Assembly (NCBI GenBank): GCA_023426125.1
Contig: JAFABI010000010.1
Coordinates: 124,001-188,000 of the forward strand
DNA: 64,000 nt
Direction of reading: 5' to 3'
Source: Bacillota bacterium
GTDB lineage: Bacteria; Bacillota; Clostridia; Acetivibrionales; DTU013
Part shown: piece after piece, positions 26,446-34,910 of the stretch
Position numbering within the stretch: the first letter of the stretch is position 1
Layout of the letters: every line of letters starts with the position of its first letter
Made by a program: the position numbers and the translations under genes
The notes under the pieces: generated by a model
Databases searched by the model: none
The model's input: the letters and a program-made list of their open reading frames with translations, nothing else
Told to the model about the DNA's origin: nothing

Positions 26446-28077
26446 ATGAATGTTTTAATTGGAGGAGCATGGCCTTATGCAAACGGCTCCCTGCATATCG
26501 GACATATCGCAGCATTATTGCCGGGGGATGTACTGGCCCGGTACTTCAGGGCGAAAGGCGATACGGTCTTTTTCGTTTCCGGCAGCGACTGCCACGGCAC
26601 ACCGGTCACCATCAGGGCCAGGCAGGAGAATAAGACGCCGCGGGAAATCAGCGATTTCTATCATAATGAGTTTTGTGACTGTCTATGCCGTCTTGGTTTT
26701 TCTTACGACCTTTATGGCAAGACATCCGGCGAGGATCATAAAAGCTTTGTTATTGATTTCCACAAGAGACTTTATGATGGCGGATATGTCTATGAAAAAA
26801 GTACGCCGCAGGCGTACTGTGAGAAATGTAAGCAATTCCTGCCCGACCGTTTTGTAAAGGGCTTATGCCCTAATTGCGGTGAAAACGCAAGAGGTGATCA
26901 ATGCGAAGCCTGCGGGAGCGTCCTGGAGCCGGAAAACCTGCTTCAGGCAAAATGCAGCGTATGCGGCGAAGCGCCTGAATTCCGGCCGGCAAACCATCTT
27001 TTCCTGGCTGTTACCCGGATGAAGGATGAACTGGATGCCTATATTGAAAGCCATCGCTGCTGGCGGAAAAACGCTTACGAGATGTCAAAAAGGTATATCC
27101 GTGAAGGCCTCCGGGACCGGAGCCTGACCCGTGACCTGGATTGGGGTATCGATGTGCCGAAGGATGGATTTGAAAACAAGAAAATATACATCTGGGCGGA
27201 AAATGTTCTCGGTTATGTTTCAGACTGCTATACATTATGCCTCCGGCAAGGACTGGATTTCAATGAATTCTGGAATTGCAGCAGGCAATACTATGTCCAT
27301 GGCAAGGATAACATCCCTTTCCATACGATCATCCTGCCGTCGCTGCTTTTGGGCCGCACCGATACCAGGCTGAAATTTCCCGACGAAATAATTTCCAGCG
27401 AATACCTTACCCTTGAGGGAAAAAAGATTTCCACCAGCGGCAACTGGGCGATATGGGTGAAAGACATCCTTGAACGCTACAATCCAGACTCCGTCCGCTA
27501 TTTTCTTCTCGGCAACGGCCCGGAAAAACGGGACACAGACTTTACCTGGCGGGAATTCATCAACAGCCACAACGGCGAGCTTCTCGGAGCTTACGGAAAT
27601 TTTGTCAACCGATGCCTTATATTTATTCAGAAAGCCTTTGAAGGGAAAGTACCGGAAACGCAAGGCAGCCCGGATATAATACCATCCCTTGGAAAGCTTT
27701 ACCCCTGTGTGGGAAACCTTATCGAACAGGGCTGTATCAAGGATGCACTGGACACTCTTTTTGCATTCATCCGTGCGGCAAATAAATTCTTTGATGAAGA
27801 AAGGCCCTGGATAACTGTAAAGACTGATATTGGAAAGTGCAAAAAGACCTTGAATGCCTGCGTACAGATTATCGCCAATCTTTCTCTGCTGCTTAACCCT
27901 TTCCTGCCCTTTTCCTCGGAGAAGGTTAGGAGTACGCTGGAGCTGGGAAAGGCAGCGTGGAAATATGTCGAGGTTCCTGCCGGCTTTGAACTGGGACCGG
28001 TGGAAATACTCTTTGAACGTCTTGATAAAAAGGTCATCCAGGAGGAAGAAGCAAGGTTGAGGGGCAGCGTAGGGTGA
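26446..28077 (+). CDS. metG: Methionyl-tRNA synthetase, archaeal-type, without C-terminal tRNA-binding domain
   Basis: A 543-residue class I synthetase that charges tRNA-Met. Seen: HIGH (17-20), four C-x2-C zinc knuckles (C125/128, 141/144, 153/156, 170/173) that mark the two-zinc MetRS type, and KISTS (327-331) as the KMSKS-type loop. After the helical anticodon domain it stops, lacking the Trbp111-like domain many clostridial MetRS carry. The KISTS/GNWAIW context is like archaeal and eukaryotic MetRS, as in horizontally acquired second MetRS genes (for example, mupirocin-unrelated MetRS2 of streptococci, which tolerates MetRS inhibitors). It is under its own Met T-box. Whether it is the only MetRS here cannot be seen. 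Confidence 0.95.
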   Translation: MNVLIGGAWPYANGSLHIGHIAALLPGDVLARYFRAKGDTVFFVSGSDCHGTPVTIRARQENKTPREISDFYHNEFCDCLCRLGFSYDLYGKTSGEDHKSFVIDFHKRLYDGGYVYEKSTPQAYCEKCKQFLPDRFVKGLCPNCGENARGDQCEACGSVLEPENLLQAKCSVCGEAPEFRPANHLFLAVTRMKDELDAYIESHRCWRKNAYEMSKRYIREGLRDRSLTRDLDWGIDVPKDGFENKKIYIWAENVLGYVSDCYTLCLRQGLDFNEFWNCSRQYYVHGKDNIPFHTIILPSLLLGRTDTRLKFPDEIISSEYLTLEGKKISTSGNWAIWVKDILERYNPDSVRYFLLGNGPEKRDTDFTWREFINSHNGELLGAYGNFVNRCLIFIQKAFEGKVPETQGSPDIIPSLGKLYPCVGNLIEQGCIKDALDTLFAFIRAANKFFDEERPWITVKTDIGKCKKTLNACVQIIANLSLLLNPFLPFSSEKVRSTLELGKAAWKYVEVPAGFELGPVEILFERLDKKVIQEEEARLRGSVG

Positions 28078-28133
28078 CAGGGGGACGGGGTTGTTGACAC
28101 ACGAATGTGTCAACAACCCCGCCCCCTGTCACC
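28073..28133. terminator. 61-base palindrome holding the stop codons of two convergent genes
   Basis: Arms of 29 and 28 bases (GGTGACAGGGGG at the outer end, TTGTTGACACA at the inner end) pair with one bulge around a CGAA loop. The metG stop (28075-28077) lies in the left arm and the stop of the Phd-Uma2 gene (28129-28131) in the right. It has no T-run, but is likely to stop or protect both transcripts. CCCGTCCCCTGTCGCA near 33100 is a related sequence. Confidence 0.7.
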
Positions 28134-28884
28134 AGGCAAACACCTCCCCAAGGGGAGCCTCCAGGCCCTCAAACCAAAAGGATTTGACTGTTTCATCCTT
28201 TTTATAGGTTGTAAAGGTATCGATCTGGCAATCCTTAAAGCCGTATACCAATATGGTTTTGTGCACCGGATCCACAACCCAGAATTCCCTGACGCCCGAA
28301 AGCATATATGTGTTGAGCTTATCCACCATATCCCTGGACCTGGTTCCGGAAGATAAAATCTCTACCACCAGAGATGGGGTGCCCATGTATCGCCCTTTCT
28401 CGGTAACCGCATCCTCCAGGTCGCATGCGATCAGCAAATCCGGCTGCATTACATCAGGGGTCTTGAAGTCTTTTTTAAAAAAATGGACGTCAAAGGGTGA
28501 GTAAAAGACCTTACATTTTTTCCCCTTCAGATAATTTTTGAACATCACATACAAATTACCGGAAATATCCTGGTGAAAGGTGCTCGGAGATGACAGCAAA
28601 ATAATTTCGCTGTTTATGTATTCCATACGGAGGTCGCTTTTTTCATAAATTTCCATGAATTCCTCATAGGATACCTTTTTGCCGCCATATTGGTAATCCA
28701 GGGCTTTTTCCTTTACGGTAAAGTACCTTTCTATTTCGGTGATATAAGGGGTCATGCGAATGGCTTTATTGCCGTTTTTTGTAATGACCACTTCGTTGTC
28801 TTCCATTACATACTCAATATACTTACCTAAATTGGACTTTAATTCGGTGGCTGTTATCGTGTCCGGTGTTTTTTCTTTCTTCAT
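28129..28884 (-). CDS. Phd/YefM antitoxin-like domain fused to a Uma2 (DUF820) nuclease domain
   Basis: About 251 residues. Residues 8-55 (ITATELKSNLGKYIEYVMED then EVVITKNGNKAIRM) are a Phd/YefM antitoxin DNA-binding domain; residues 74-249 are a Uma2 domain of the PD-(D/E)XK type with MQPDLLIACD and PSLVVEILSSGTRSRD as the acidic catalytic strands and DKLNTYMLSGVREFW as the helix. Uma2 proteins are abundant, poorly understood nucleases, perhaps linked to transposons. The ATG at 28884 has GGGAGG upstream. Three palindromes at 21-base intervals in the promoter suggest the antitoxin-like part represses its own gene, so toxin and operator-binding parts may be one chain. Confidence 0.85.
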   Translation of the reverse strand: MKKEKTPDTITATELKSNLGKYIEYVMEDNEVVITKNGNKAIRMTPYITEIERYFTVKEKALDYQYGGKKVSYEEFMEIYEKSDLRMEYINSEIILLSSPSTFHQDISGNLYVMFKNYLKGKKCKVFYSPFDVHFFKKDFKTPDVMQPDLLIACDLEDAVTEKGRYMGTPSLVVEILSSGTRSRDMVDKLNTYMLSGVREFWVVDPVHKTILVYGFKDCQIDTFTTYKKDETVKSFWFEGLEAPLGEVFAW

Positions 28885-28914
28885 GCTGCCGCCTCCCTCA
28901 AACAATTCGCTTCC

Positions 28915-28966
28915 ATCGTACGATTTACAATATATATCGTACGATTATTATATAAAATCGCACGAT
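28915..28966. promoter_or_regulatory. Three phased operators upstream of the Phd-Uma2 gene
   Basis: ATCGTACGAT at 28915-28924 and 28936-28945 (perfect palindromes) and ATCGCACGAT at 28957-28966. Starts are exactly 21 bases apart, which is two helical turns, so all lie on one face of the DNA. They cover the spacer, start site and leader of the promoter below. Confidence 0.8.
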
Positions 28967-28975
28967 GTGCGTCAA
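28947..28975 (-). promoter_or_regulatory. Promoter of the Phd-Uma2 gene
   Basis: Minus strand: TTGACG (28975-28970), 17 bases, TATAAT (28952-28947). The third operator lies in its spacer and the second just past the -10. Confidence 0.75.
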
Positions 28976-29000
28976 CACCTGCATAACAAGTTGCAGCAAT

Positions 29001-29024
29001 TAAGCACTGGTGAAAATTTAAATA
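29001..29024. repeat. Partial end of the GGAGCACTG foldback family
   Basis: TAAGCACTGGTGAAAATTT matches the left end of the elements at 24087 and 34911. The other arm is absent. Confidence 0.5.
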
Positions 29025-29106
29025 ATAGGACGAATCCAGTTGTAATCCAGTCATACGGCTCGTAAAGAAATGGCCATTTAAGTGGAGCATGGCAGTCTCA
29101 GCCTTT

Positions 29107-29976
29107 TCAGAACATACTTATCTGCTCCGTTTGCTGCTTGTCTTCAAAAGTATTCAGGTACCTGAACACTTCATCATTGCTGCAGATAATGCCATGCTTC
29201 CTGCACTCGCCGTGGAGAATATCCATCAACTTTCCGTTGTTATCACTGGTTACTTCGTAGCTATAGCCATATTTTCTATGATACTGTTGCTTAAGTCCGG
29301 GAAAATGCTTATCGAGCTTCGCGTAAAAATATTCCCTGTCTCCGTCCCTTAAGGTCAGCCCTATACCAAAGCAAATAATGCCATACACCTTTGATTTGAT
29401 GCAATAATCCAGAACACCCCGCAGATTGTCCTCCGTGTCATTGATAAAGGGCAAAATGGGACCAAGCCATACAACTGTCGGAATGCCGTTCTCCTGCATG
29501 ATTTTTAATACCTCAAAGCGTTCTCTGGTAGTGCAGACGGCAGGCTCAATAATTTTGCACAAGCTCTCGTTATACGTCGTAAGCGTCATCTGTACGACGC
29601 ATTTCGATTTCCGGTTGATACTTTTCAGAAGCTCCAGATCGCGCAGAATACGGTTCGATTTAGTTAGGATGCTTAGCCCAAAGCCGTATCTTTCTATAAT
29701 CTCAAGGCACTTCCGCGTATAATTCAGTTCAAGTTCAATGTGCATATACGGGTCACACATTGAACCTGTGCCAATCATACATTTCCTGCGTTTTTTTCGG
29801 AGTGCCGCTTCCAGCAATTCAGGTGCGTTGCTTTTAACCTCAATATCCTCGAAGTCGTGCTCCATGTTGTAGCATTTGCTTCTGCTGTCGCAGTAAATGC
29901 AGCCATGGGTGCAGCCGCGGTATATATTCATTCCGTTGTGCGCGGATAGTATCGCCTTTACCTCTTTATAGTGCAT
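29107..29976 (-). CDS. SPL-family radical SAM protein
   Basis: About 289 residues. Seen: RGCTHGCIYCDSR, a C-x3-C-x2-C cluster motif that holds a 4Fe-4S cluster and cleaves S-adenosylmethionine, in the context of spore photoproduct lyase-like proteins (ILSAHNGMNIYRGC; MIGTGSMCDPYM; GLSILTKSNRILRD). True spore photoproduct lyase is similar but has extra conserved residues; this could be that DNA repair enzyme or a paralogue. The ATG at 29976 with AAAAGG nine bases upstream is preferred; the longer frame has no ribosome site. The C-terminus EDKQQTEQISMF is common in this family. It is followed by an AraC gene on the same strand. Confidence 0.85.
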   Translation of the reverse strand: MHYKEVKAILSAHNGMNIYRGCTHGCIYCDSRSKCYNMEHDFEDIEVKSNAPELLEAALRKKRRKCMIGTGSMCDPYMHIELELNYTRKCLEIIERYGFGLSILTKSNRILRDLELLKSINRKSKCVVQMTLTTYNESLCKIIEPAVCTTRERFEVLKIMQENGIPTVVWLGPILPFINDTEDNLRGVLDYCIKSKVYGIICFGIGLTLRDGDREYFYAKLDKHFPGLKQQYHRKYGYSYEVTSDNNGKLMDILHGECRKHGIICSNDEVFRYLNTFEDKQQTEQISMF

Positions 29977-30033
29977 ATCGATTTTCCTTTTCATCATAAT
30001 ATTAACATAACTATCCATAAGCAGCTTTATACA

Positions 30034-30918
30034 TTATACATCCCGGCATTTGATGGATAAAGAGTACTCCGAAGGAGTCATCCCCGTATGCCCCTTAAAT
30101 ACCGCAGACATGTGATGAACGCTTGAAAAGCCGGTCATATCGGCAATTTGCGTAAAGTTGCAGGAGCTTTCCCGGATGAGACGTTTTGCTTCCGTGACTC
30201 TAAGGTTGATCATGGAGCTTATTATACTGGCTCCGGTATTGGAGCGGTAAATCTTTTTCAAGCTGGAAACGCTCATACCAAAATGTTTGCTGATTTCTGA
30301 CAGAGTGACCGGCTGGGATAAATTCTGTTTCAGATAAGCGGTTATATTGTTTGAAATAGCCTCATCGTGGCGCAGCTTTGGCATTGGAGTCAAATGTACT
30401 TTCGTGTCCGGCACCTTATCCCGCCGGAGCAATTGCAGCAGCAGTAATTCCAGACTGATCTTGATGATCTGCTCATCTCCGGATACGGCCTTTGCCGATC
30501 GCTTCAAAAAGCATCCCTCCTGCGAATTGCACCAATCAAAGGCGGTTGTTCCTATTTTTATAATATCTGCAATATATCCCTTTTCAGTATCGCTGAGTGA
30601 AAAGACCTTGTCGCTGAAAAAGCCCATTTCCTCGCTAATGCATTCAAAGGTCGCAATGGCGATATTGGGCGCAATCATGCCATTTGCTTTTACAATATGG
30701 AATTCATTTGGCTTGTGGAATATAACCTGGCCTGCGGACAGGGAATAGCTTTTATCGCCGCCAATGACTGTCGCCTCGCCTTTATCTACATATACAAGCT
30801 CCCAGAAATCATGCGCTTCACCCAATGTATAAAATGTCTTTGAAAGTTCAAAATAAAAAATCGTGATGATTTTATTTACGGAAAACAATTCTTTCAGTTT
30901 CACTCTGACAAAGTCCAC
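30034..30918 (-). CDS. AraC-family regulator with an N-terminal cupin sensor domain
   Basis: About 294 residues from a GTG that has GGAGG six bases before it. Residues 30-160 (FYTLGEAHDFWELVYVDKGEATVIGG and QVIFHKPNEFHIVKA) are a cupin-type sugar-sensing domain; the last 100 residues hold a double helix-turn-helix (LSEISKHFGMSVSSLKKIYR and IADMTGFSSVHHMSAVFKGH). It is divergent from an oxidoreductase and sugar isomerase pair, with 155 bases between, which it most likely activates in response to a sugar. The signal is unknown. Confidence 0.92.
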   Translation of the reverse strand: MDFVRVKLKELFSVNKIITIFYFELSKTFYTLGEAHDFWELVYVDKGEATVIGGDKSYSLSAGQVIFHKPNEFHIVKANGMIAPNIAIATFECISEEMGFFSDKVFSLSDTEKGYIADIIKIGTTAFDWCNSQEGCFLKRSAKAVSGDEQIIKISLELLLLQLLRRDKVPDTKVHLTPMPKLRHDEAISNNITAYLKQNLSQPVTLSEISKHFGMSVSSLKKIYRSNTGASIISSMINLRVTEAKRLIRESSCNFTQIADMTGFSSVHHMSAVFKGHTGMTPSEYSLSIKCRDV

Positions 30919-31073
30919 ACTATCCCTCCGTCCCCTGGTAAAATGTCCGTTCATGTACATTTAATACCTTAATCTGAAAATACAAATGCAAATTATGCTG
31001 ATACACTATAGATTATAAGAAATACTGCGATATTTTCAAGTGCCAAAAAGCTCGGAAGAAGGTTGAAGAAGCA

Positions 31074-32096
31074 ATGATCAAAGTTGGTATCATAGGTTTT
31101 GGAGGAATTGCACAGGCGCATAGAAAAGCATATAAGATCCTGGAAGCCAAAGGAATGCCTGTAAAATTATCGGCCGTATGCGATATCGAGCCGGAAAAAT
31201 TCAAAGGGAAAGTTCGCATAAATATTTCAGAGAATACGGACACCGCAGCGGATGTCCTCATTGCCGCATGCTATACCGATCCGGATGAAATGTGTGCAAA
31301 AGAAGAGCTTGATATGATCGACATTTGCCTTCCGACGCCGCTTCATGCACCAATGGCTATCCGTATGCTTGCCAGAGGGTATCACGTTTTGTCGGAAAAA
31401 CCCATGGCAAGAAATTATGAAGATTGCCTTTCCATGCTAAACGCCGCGGAAAAAGCAGGCAAGCAGCTCATGATCGGTCAATGCCTGCGGTTTTATCCAC
31501 AATACCAATACGTAAAGGAAACCATAGAAAACGGCAGATACGGCGCAGTCATCAGTGCATTTTTCGAACGGTTGAGCGGCCCTCCCATCTGGGGCTGGAA
31601 AAACTGGTTTATGGATGAATCCCAAAGCGGAGGGTGTTTGCTGGATATGCACATCCATGATATCGACATGACCCGTTATTTATTTGGCGAGCCCAAAGAA
31701 GTAGCCTGTAATTCAGCCGGGGTATATGGCCGTTACGATGTTGTAAATACGCGTCTATCCTATGAAGATGATAGGCTGGTTGCTGCAGTTGGCGACTGGT
31801 CGCTGCCCAGCTCCTTTGGCTTCCGCCATTCCTACCGCATTCATCTTGAAAAAGCCGCTCTGGTATTTGAGAATAATGCCGTCACAGTATTTGAAAAGGA
31901 CGGCATGACTTACAAACCGGACCTTTCAGAACTGGATGGCATCACAAATGAAATTGCCTATTTCACAGACATCATTGAAAACAACGGAATAAACACCGTC
32001 AGTCCCGCCGAAAGCGCGGCTGCGACGGTAAAGCTCATTGAGGCTATGAAAAAAAGCGCCGGCAAAGATGGTGCAAAAGAAATTTTTTATATATAA
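31074..32096 (+). CDS. Gfo/Idh/MocA-family oxidoreductase
   Basis: A 340-residue NAD(P)-dependent enzyme. Seen: N-terminal Rossmann motif VGIIGFGGIAQAHRKA, LSEKPMARN (the EKP motif with the catalytic lysine) and MHIHDIDMTRYLFGEP for the C-terminal barrel. Family members oxidise hydroxyls of sugars or inositols. Its stop overlaps, by one base, an alternative start of the isomerase downstream, so the two are one operon under the divergent AraC regulator. A role in breaking down an inositol- or hexose-like compound is inferred. Confidence 0.9.
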   Translation: MIKVGIIGFGGIAQAHRKAYKILEAKGMPVKLSAVCDIEPEKFKGKVRINISENTDTAADVLIAACYTDPDEMCAKEELDMIDICLPTPLHAPMAIRMLARGYHVLSEKPMARNYEDCLSMLNAAEKAGKQLMIGQCLRFYPQYQYVKETIENGRYGAVISAFFERLSGPPIWGWKNWFMDESQSGGCLLDMHIHDIDMTRYLFGEPKEVACNSAGVYGRYDVVNTRLSYEDDRLVAAVGDWSLPSSFGFRHSYRIHLEKAALVFENNAVTVFEKDGMTYKPDLSELDGITNEIAYFTDIIENNGINTVSPAESAAATVKLIEAMKKSAGKDGAKEIFYI

Positions 32097-32131
32097 TGAT
32101 AAGCAAAACTATTACAAGGAGGATTCAACAA

Positions 32132-32962
32132 ATGAAGCTTGGGATTTTGATCAGTCTTCACAAGGATGTAAATGTAGAGGATGAGTTTATAAAGGCAATC
32201 GACATGCAGCTCACATGCTGCCAGCTTTGCTGCTGGGATACGAAGCTGTATACGGAGGAAAATGCGCAAAAAATCAAAGAAGCCGCGCAGAAAACCGGTA
32301 TGGAAATAACGGCATTATGGGCAGGCTGGACTGGCCCGGCAGAGTGGAATTTTTACGCAGGGCCTGCCACATTGGGCCTTGTACCGCCGGCTTACCGTTT
32401 CCAAAGATTGCAGGAATTGTTTCAAGCCAGCGATTTTGCCCGGATGCTTGGGGTAACCGATATCATATCCCATGTAGGCTTCCTGCCCGAATATCCCTTT
32501 GATCCCGATTTTAATGGCGTTGTCTCCGCATTGCGCAGTCTGGCGCGCCATATGAAGGAAAAAGGGCAATATTTCTTGTTCGAGACCGGCCAGGAAACGC
32601 CTGTTACAATGCTTCGGGCGATAGAGGAAATCGGGACCGGCAATCTGGGCGTTAATTTTGATACGGCAAACCTTATTCTTTATGGAAAAGCGAATTCGGC
32701 AGACGCCTTGGATACCATCGGGAAATATGTGCGTAATACTCACTGCAAGGATGGCAACTACCCCACCTGTGGGAAAGAATTAGGTAAAGAGGTTCCGTTA
32801 GGAGAAGGGAAAGCTAATTTCCCCCTAATCGTACATAAGCTCAGAGCACTGGGCTATACCGGGCCTTTGATCATCGAACGCGAGATAAGCGGCGAACAGC
32901 AAATAAAGGATATCAAAAGAGCACGGGATATTTTAGCAAAGATCTTATCCGACAATGAATAA
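32132..32962 (+). CDS. Sugar phosphate isomerase/epimerase, xylose isomerase-like TIM barrel
   Basis: A 276-residue TIM barrel of the AP endonuclease 2/IolE-like group. Seen: the metal-binding pattern with ISHVGFLPE, FETGQETPVTM (Glu), VNFDTANLIL (Asp), NTHCKDGNY (His) and LIIEREISGE (Glu). The ATG with GGAGG nine bases upstream is at 32132; the frame opens 36 bases earlier without a ribosome site. It isomerises a keto-sugar or inositol intermediate, in one operon with the oxidoreductase. Downstream is a block of 119-base direct repeats. Confidence 0.88.
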   Translation: MKLGILISLHKDVNVEDEFIKAIDMQLTCCQLCCWDTKLYTEENAQKIKEAAQKTGMEITALWAGWTGPAEWNFYAGPATLGLVPPAYRFQRLQELFQASDFARMLGVTDIISHVGFLPEYPFDPDFNGVVSALRSLARHMKEKGQYFLFETGQETPVTMLRAIEEIGTGNLGVNFDTANLILYGKANSADALDTIGKYVRNTHCKDGNYPTCGKELGKEVPLGEGKANFPLIVHKLRALGYTGPLIIEREISGEQQIKDIKRARDILAKILSDNE

Positions 32963-32995
32963 CCGTCTCCTGCCGCACGCCAGAGGATGAAAAGT

Positions 32996-33114
32996 GTAGG
33001 GGCGCGCTATTAGCGCGTCCGCAAATGCAATCTACGTCGAACAGCTACCGGACGGCCAATGGCCGCCCCTACATCCCCATTTTGTGCGACAGTGAAGACC
33101 CGTCCCCTGTCGCA
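32996..33114. repeat. 77-bp GTAGGGGCG inverted-repeat element plus 42-base tail, copy 1
   Basis: From GTAGGGGCGCGC to GGCCGCCCCTAC (32996-33072); its ends are inverted copies of GTAGGGGCG. A tail ending CCCGTCCCCTGTCGCA follows. The whole 119-base unit recurs at 33203. Confidence 0.85.
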
Positions 33115-33202
33115 GACATTGTATGCCTTACGTCCCAATGGCCATCCCTGCATTCATACCAATGCCCATGCCACCGAGTGGCGCACCTGCATCTGAAAAA
33201 AT

Positions 33203-33321
33203 GTAGGGGCGCGCTATTAGCGCGTCCGCAAATGCAATCTACGTCAAACAGCTACCGGACGGCCAATGGCCGCCCCTACATCCCCATTTTGTGCGACAGT
33301 GAAGACCCGTCCCCTGTCGCA
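33203..33321. repeat. GTAGGGGCG element with tail, copy 2
   Basis: The 77-base element (33203-33279) and tail match copy 1 with one seen difference (CGTCAAACAGC for CGTCGAACAGC). The start-to-start distance is 207 bases. Between the copies lies CAATGGCCATCCCTGCATTC, a decayed end. Long frames over this area are made of repeat and are not genes. Confidence 0.85.
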
Positions 33322-33351
33322 GGACAAAATATCCTGTCAACAATGGCATGG

Positions 33352-33657
33352 CTATCCGGTGAAACGGATACTCTCGGTTTCCTTGCCGATGTCCAGCATC
33401 TCTCTGAATTTCTCCGGAAAAGCCGCCCACCGGATTTCCCATATTCCGTCTTTGGCCAGGTTGTGCAAATATTCGTCCGTTTCGGCAAGAATCCTGGTCA
33501 TTACGGCGCTGCGATGGATAAAGCAAGGTTCGGGATCGCTGAAAAACTCAAGGCTTTTACGAAGGATACATTCCTCTTTGATTGGCAATGCACTCAGCTT
33601 GCAGCATAGGATCACAGCCTGACTCCTGTCCATAAAAGTGATATTCCTTATCTTCAC
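33352..33657 (-). CDS. Hypothetical protein in an operon with the CcdA-like gene
   Basis: A 101-residue soluble protein from a GTG with AAGGAGGG upstream, 30 bases after the stop of the CcdA-like gene. Seen: FMDRSQAVILCCKLSAL near the start with a CC pair, and DPEPCFIHRSAVMTRILAETDEY in the middle. I recognise no family. The ribosome site, coupling distance and protein-like composition support a real gene. The cysteines and the redox neighbour hint at a thiol-related role (inference). Confidence 0.6.
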   Translation of the reverse strand: MKIRNITFMDRSQAVILCCKLSALPIKEECILRKSLEFFSDPEPCFIHRSAVMTRILAETDEYLHNLAKDGIWEIRWAAFPEKFREMLDIGKETESIRFTG

Positions 33658-33687
33658 GGCCGCCCAAACCCTCCTTCAGGTAGTAAA

Positions 33688-34890
33688 CTATAAATTGAAA
33701 ATCAAAAACAAGCCCAGCGCCAGAAACATCAAAATGTTGATCAGCTTGATGATATGCATATTCCGGCGGATGAATTCCGAGACATCCAGCAATTCCTTCC
33801 CCTTGTGGATGAGCAATGTAATCACCAGCAGCGGAGTGATAAAAGCAATGTTATATACCAGGAAAAAGAAAAGAGCCTTCGCACTCAAGCCCACCTGGCT
33901 ATGGAGCACATACAAAATCGTCGTAAGATAAATCTGCCCGGTACACAGGAACTCTCCTACCGAAGTCGCAATACCCAACAGGAAGCTGAACCGGAGCAGG
34001 GCTTTCGGGCTGTCAATTCCGGAAACCGCTTTGATCCATTTGTGATTCAGTCCCCTGAGTCCGGTGGGCAGCTGCAGTTTAATCCTGTCGTATTTTTCTT
34101 TTCTGGCGGCAACAAGGTCCATGGCATTCAGACAGATAAAAATCAGAACAGCAGCCAGCATCACAAATCGGACAGCGGGGATCAGCCATTCCGTTTTGAT
34201 GCTTCCCATGGTTTCATAAAACAGGGTGCCGAGCAAAAAATAGGTCAGAAATTTCCCAACACAATAAAATGCACCTATTTTAAGGATGTTGGCATTGCGG
34301 GCGATGAGAAGGGAAATAAAGAACAGGAGCATGGAAAGGGAGCACGGCGTCAGCCCGTTGGCAAACCCTATCAGGAAGGTCCTGAAGGTTTTAAAACCGT
34401 TGAAATTCTCTACAGCAGCATTTCTGTCAGTATCAGCATATTCACCCTCAAGAACCGGCGAACCCGTCTCCGCATCAGGCAGCTCCTTCTCCAGCCGCTG
34501 CCTGATATTGCTTTCTCCGGAAATATAAGCTTCTCCGAAAAAAACAATCGGCAGGTGCTGCTGGTTTTCCGGAACCTGATAGGCTTTGAAAAATTTCTGC
34601 AGCAGGTTTAGGTTTTCCTTCTCTGAAGTGTTGTATCGGCTTATGACAAGCATTTTGTTTTTTTCCTCAAGCTTCGGACTGCACCGCTCCCAGACCTCCT
34701 CCAGGTACTGCTCCGTATCCCGGCAGGAAGCGCAAACGGAGAGATAAAAATAATATACATCCACCTGCTGATCTTCCGCAAATGCCGGAACCGGCCGGTA
34801 AATGCAAAAGAAAAGCAGTATGCACAGGATCAGGGCTCTCTGACGACGGATCGTGTAAAAAAATTTCCCCTTGCGCTGGTAATCCTTCAT
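33688..34890 (-). CDS. CcdA/DsbD-like thiol transporter with an N-terminal thioredoxin-like domain
   Basis: A 400-residue protein: signal peptide with cleavage near VPAFA-E, an outer thioredoxin-like domain with C-A-S-C (C53/C56) then LPIVFFGEAYISG (the cis-proline strand), and about six membrane helices with the paired cysteines of CcdA proteins in GLTPCSLSM and GEFLCTGQIY. CcdA/DsbD proteins carry electrons from cytoplasmic thioredoxin across the membrane to reduce outer disulfides or for cytochrome c or spore-coat thiol chemistry. The fusion puts the donor and the receiver in one chain. The small gene at 33352 is its operon partner. Confidence 0.87.
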   Translation of the reverse strand: MKDYQRKGKFFYTIRRQRALILCILLFFCIYRPVPAFAEDQQVDVYYFYLSVCASCRDTEQYLEEVWERCSPKLEEKNKMLVISRYNTSEKENLNLLQKFFKAYQVPENQQHLPIVFFGEAYISGESNIRQRLEKELPDAETGSPVLEGEYADTDRNAAVENFNGFKTFRTFLIGFANGLTPCSLSMLLFFISLLIARNANILKIGAFYCVGKFLTYFLLGTLFYETMGSIKTEWLIPAVRFVMLAAVLIFICLNAMDLVAARKEKYDRIKLQLPTGLRGLNHKWIKAVSGIDSPKALLRFSFLLGIATSVGEFLCTGQIYLTTILYVLHSQVGLSAKALFFFLVYNIAFITPLLVITLLIHKGKELLDVSEFIRRNMHIIKLINILMFLALGLFLIFNL

Positions 34891-34910
34891 TTTCCGGCAG
34901 CTCCATCCAT

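Noticed and set aside
27235..28116. 293-residue antisense ORF over metG
   Set aside because: It is a complement-strand frame of a strong synthetase gene and shows no motif.
33025..33609. 194-residue ORF in the repeat block
   Set aside because: Its first half is made of two repeat copies and its second half is antisense to the coupled small gene at 33352-33657.
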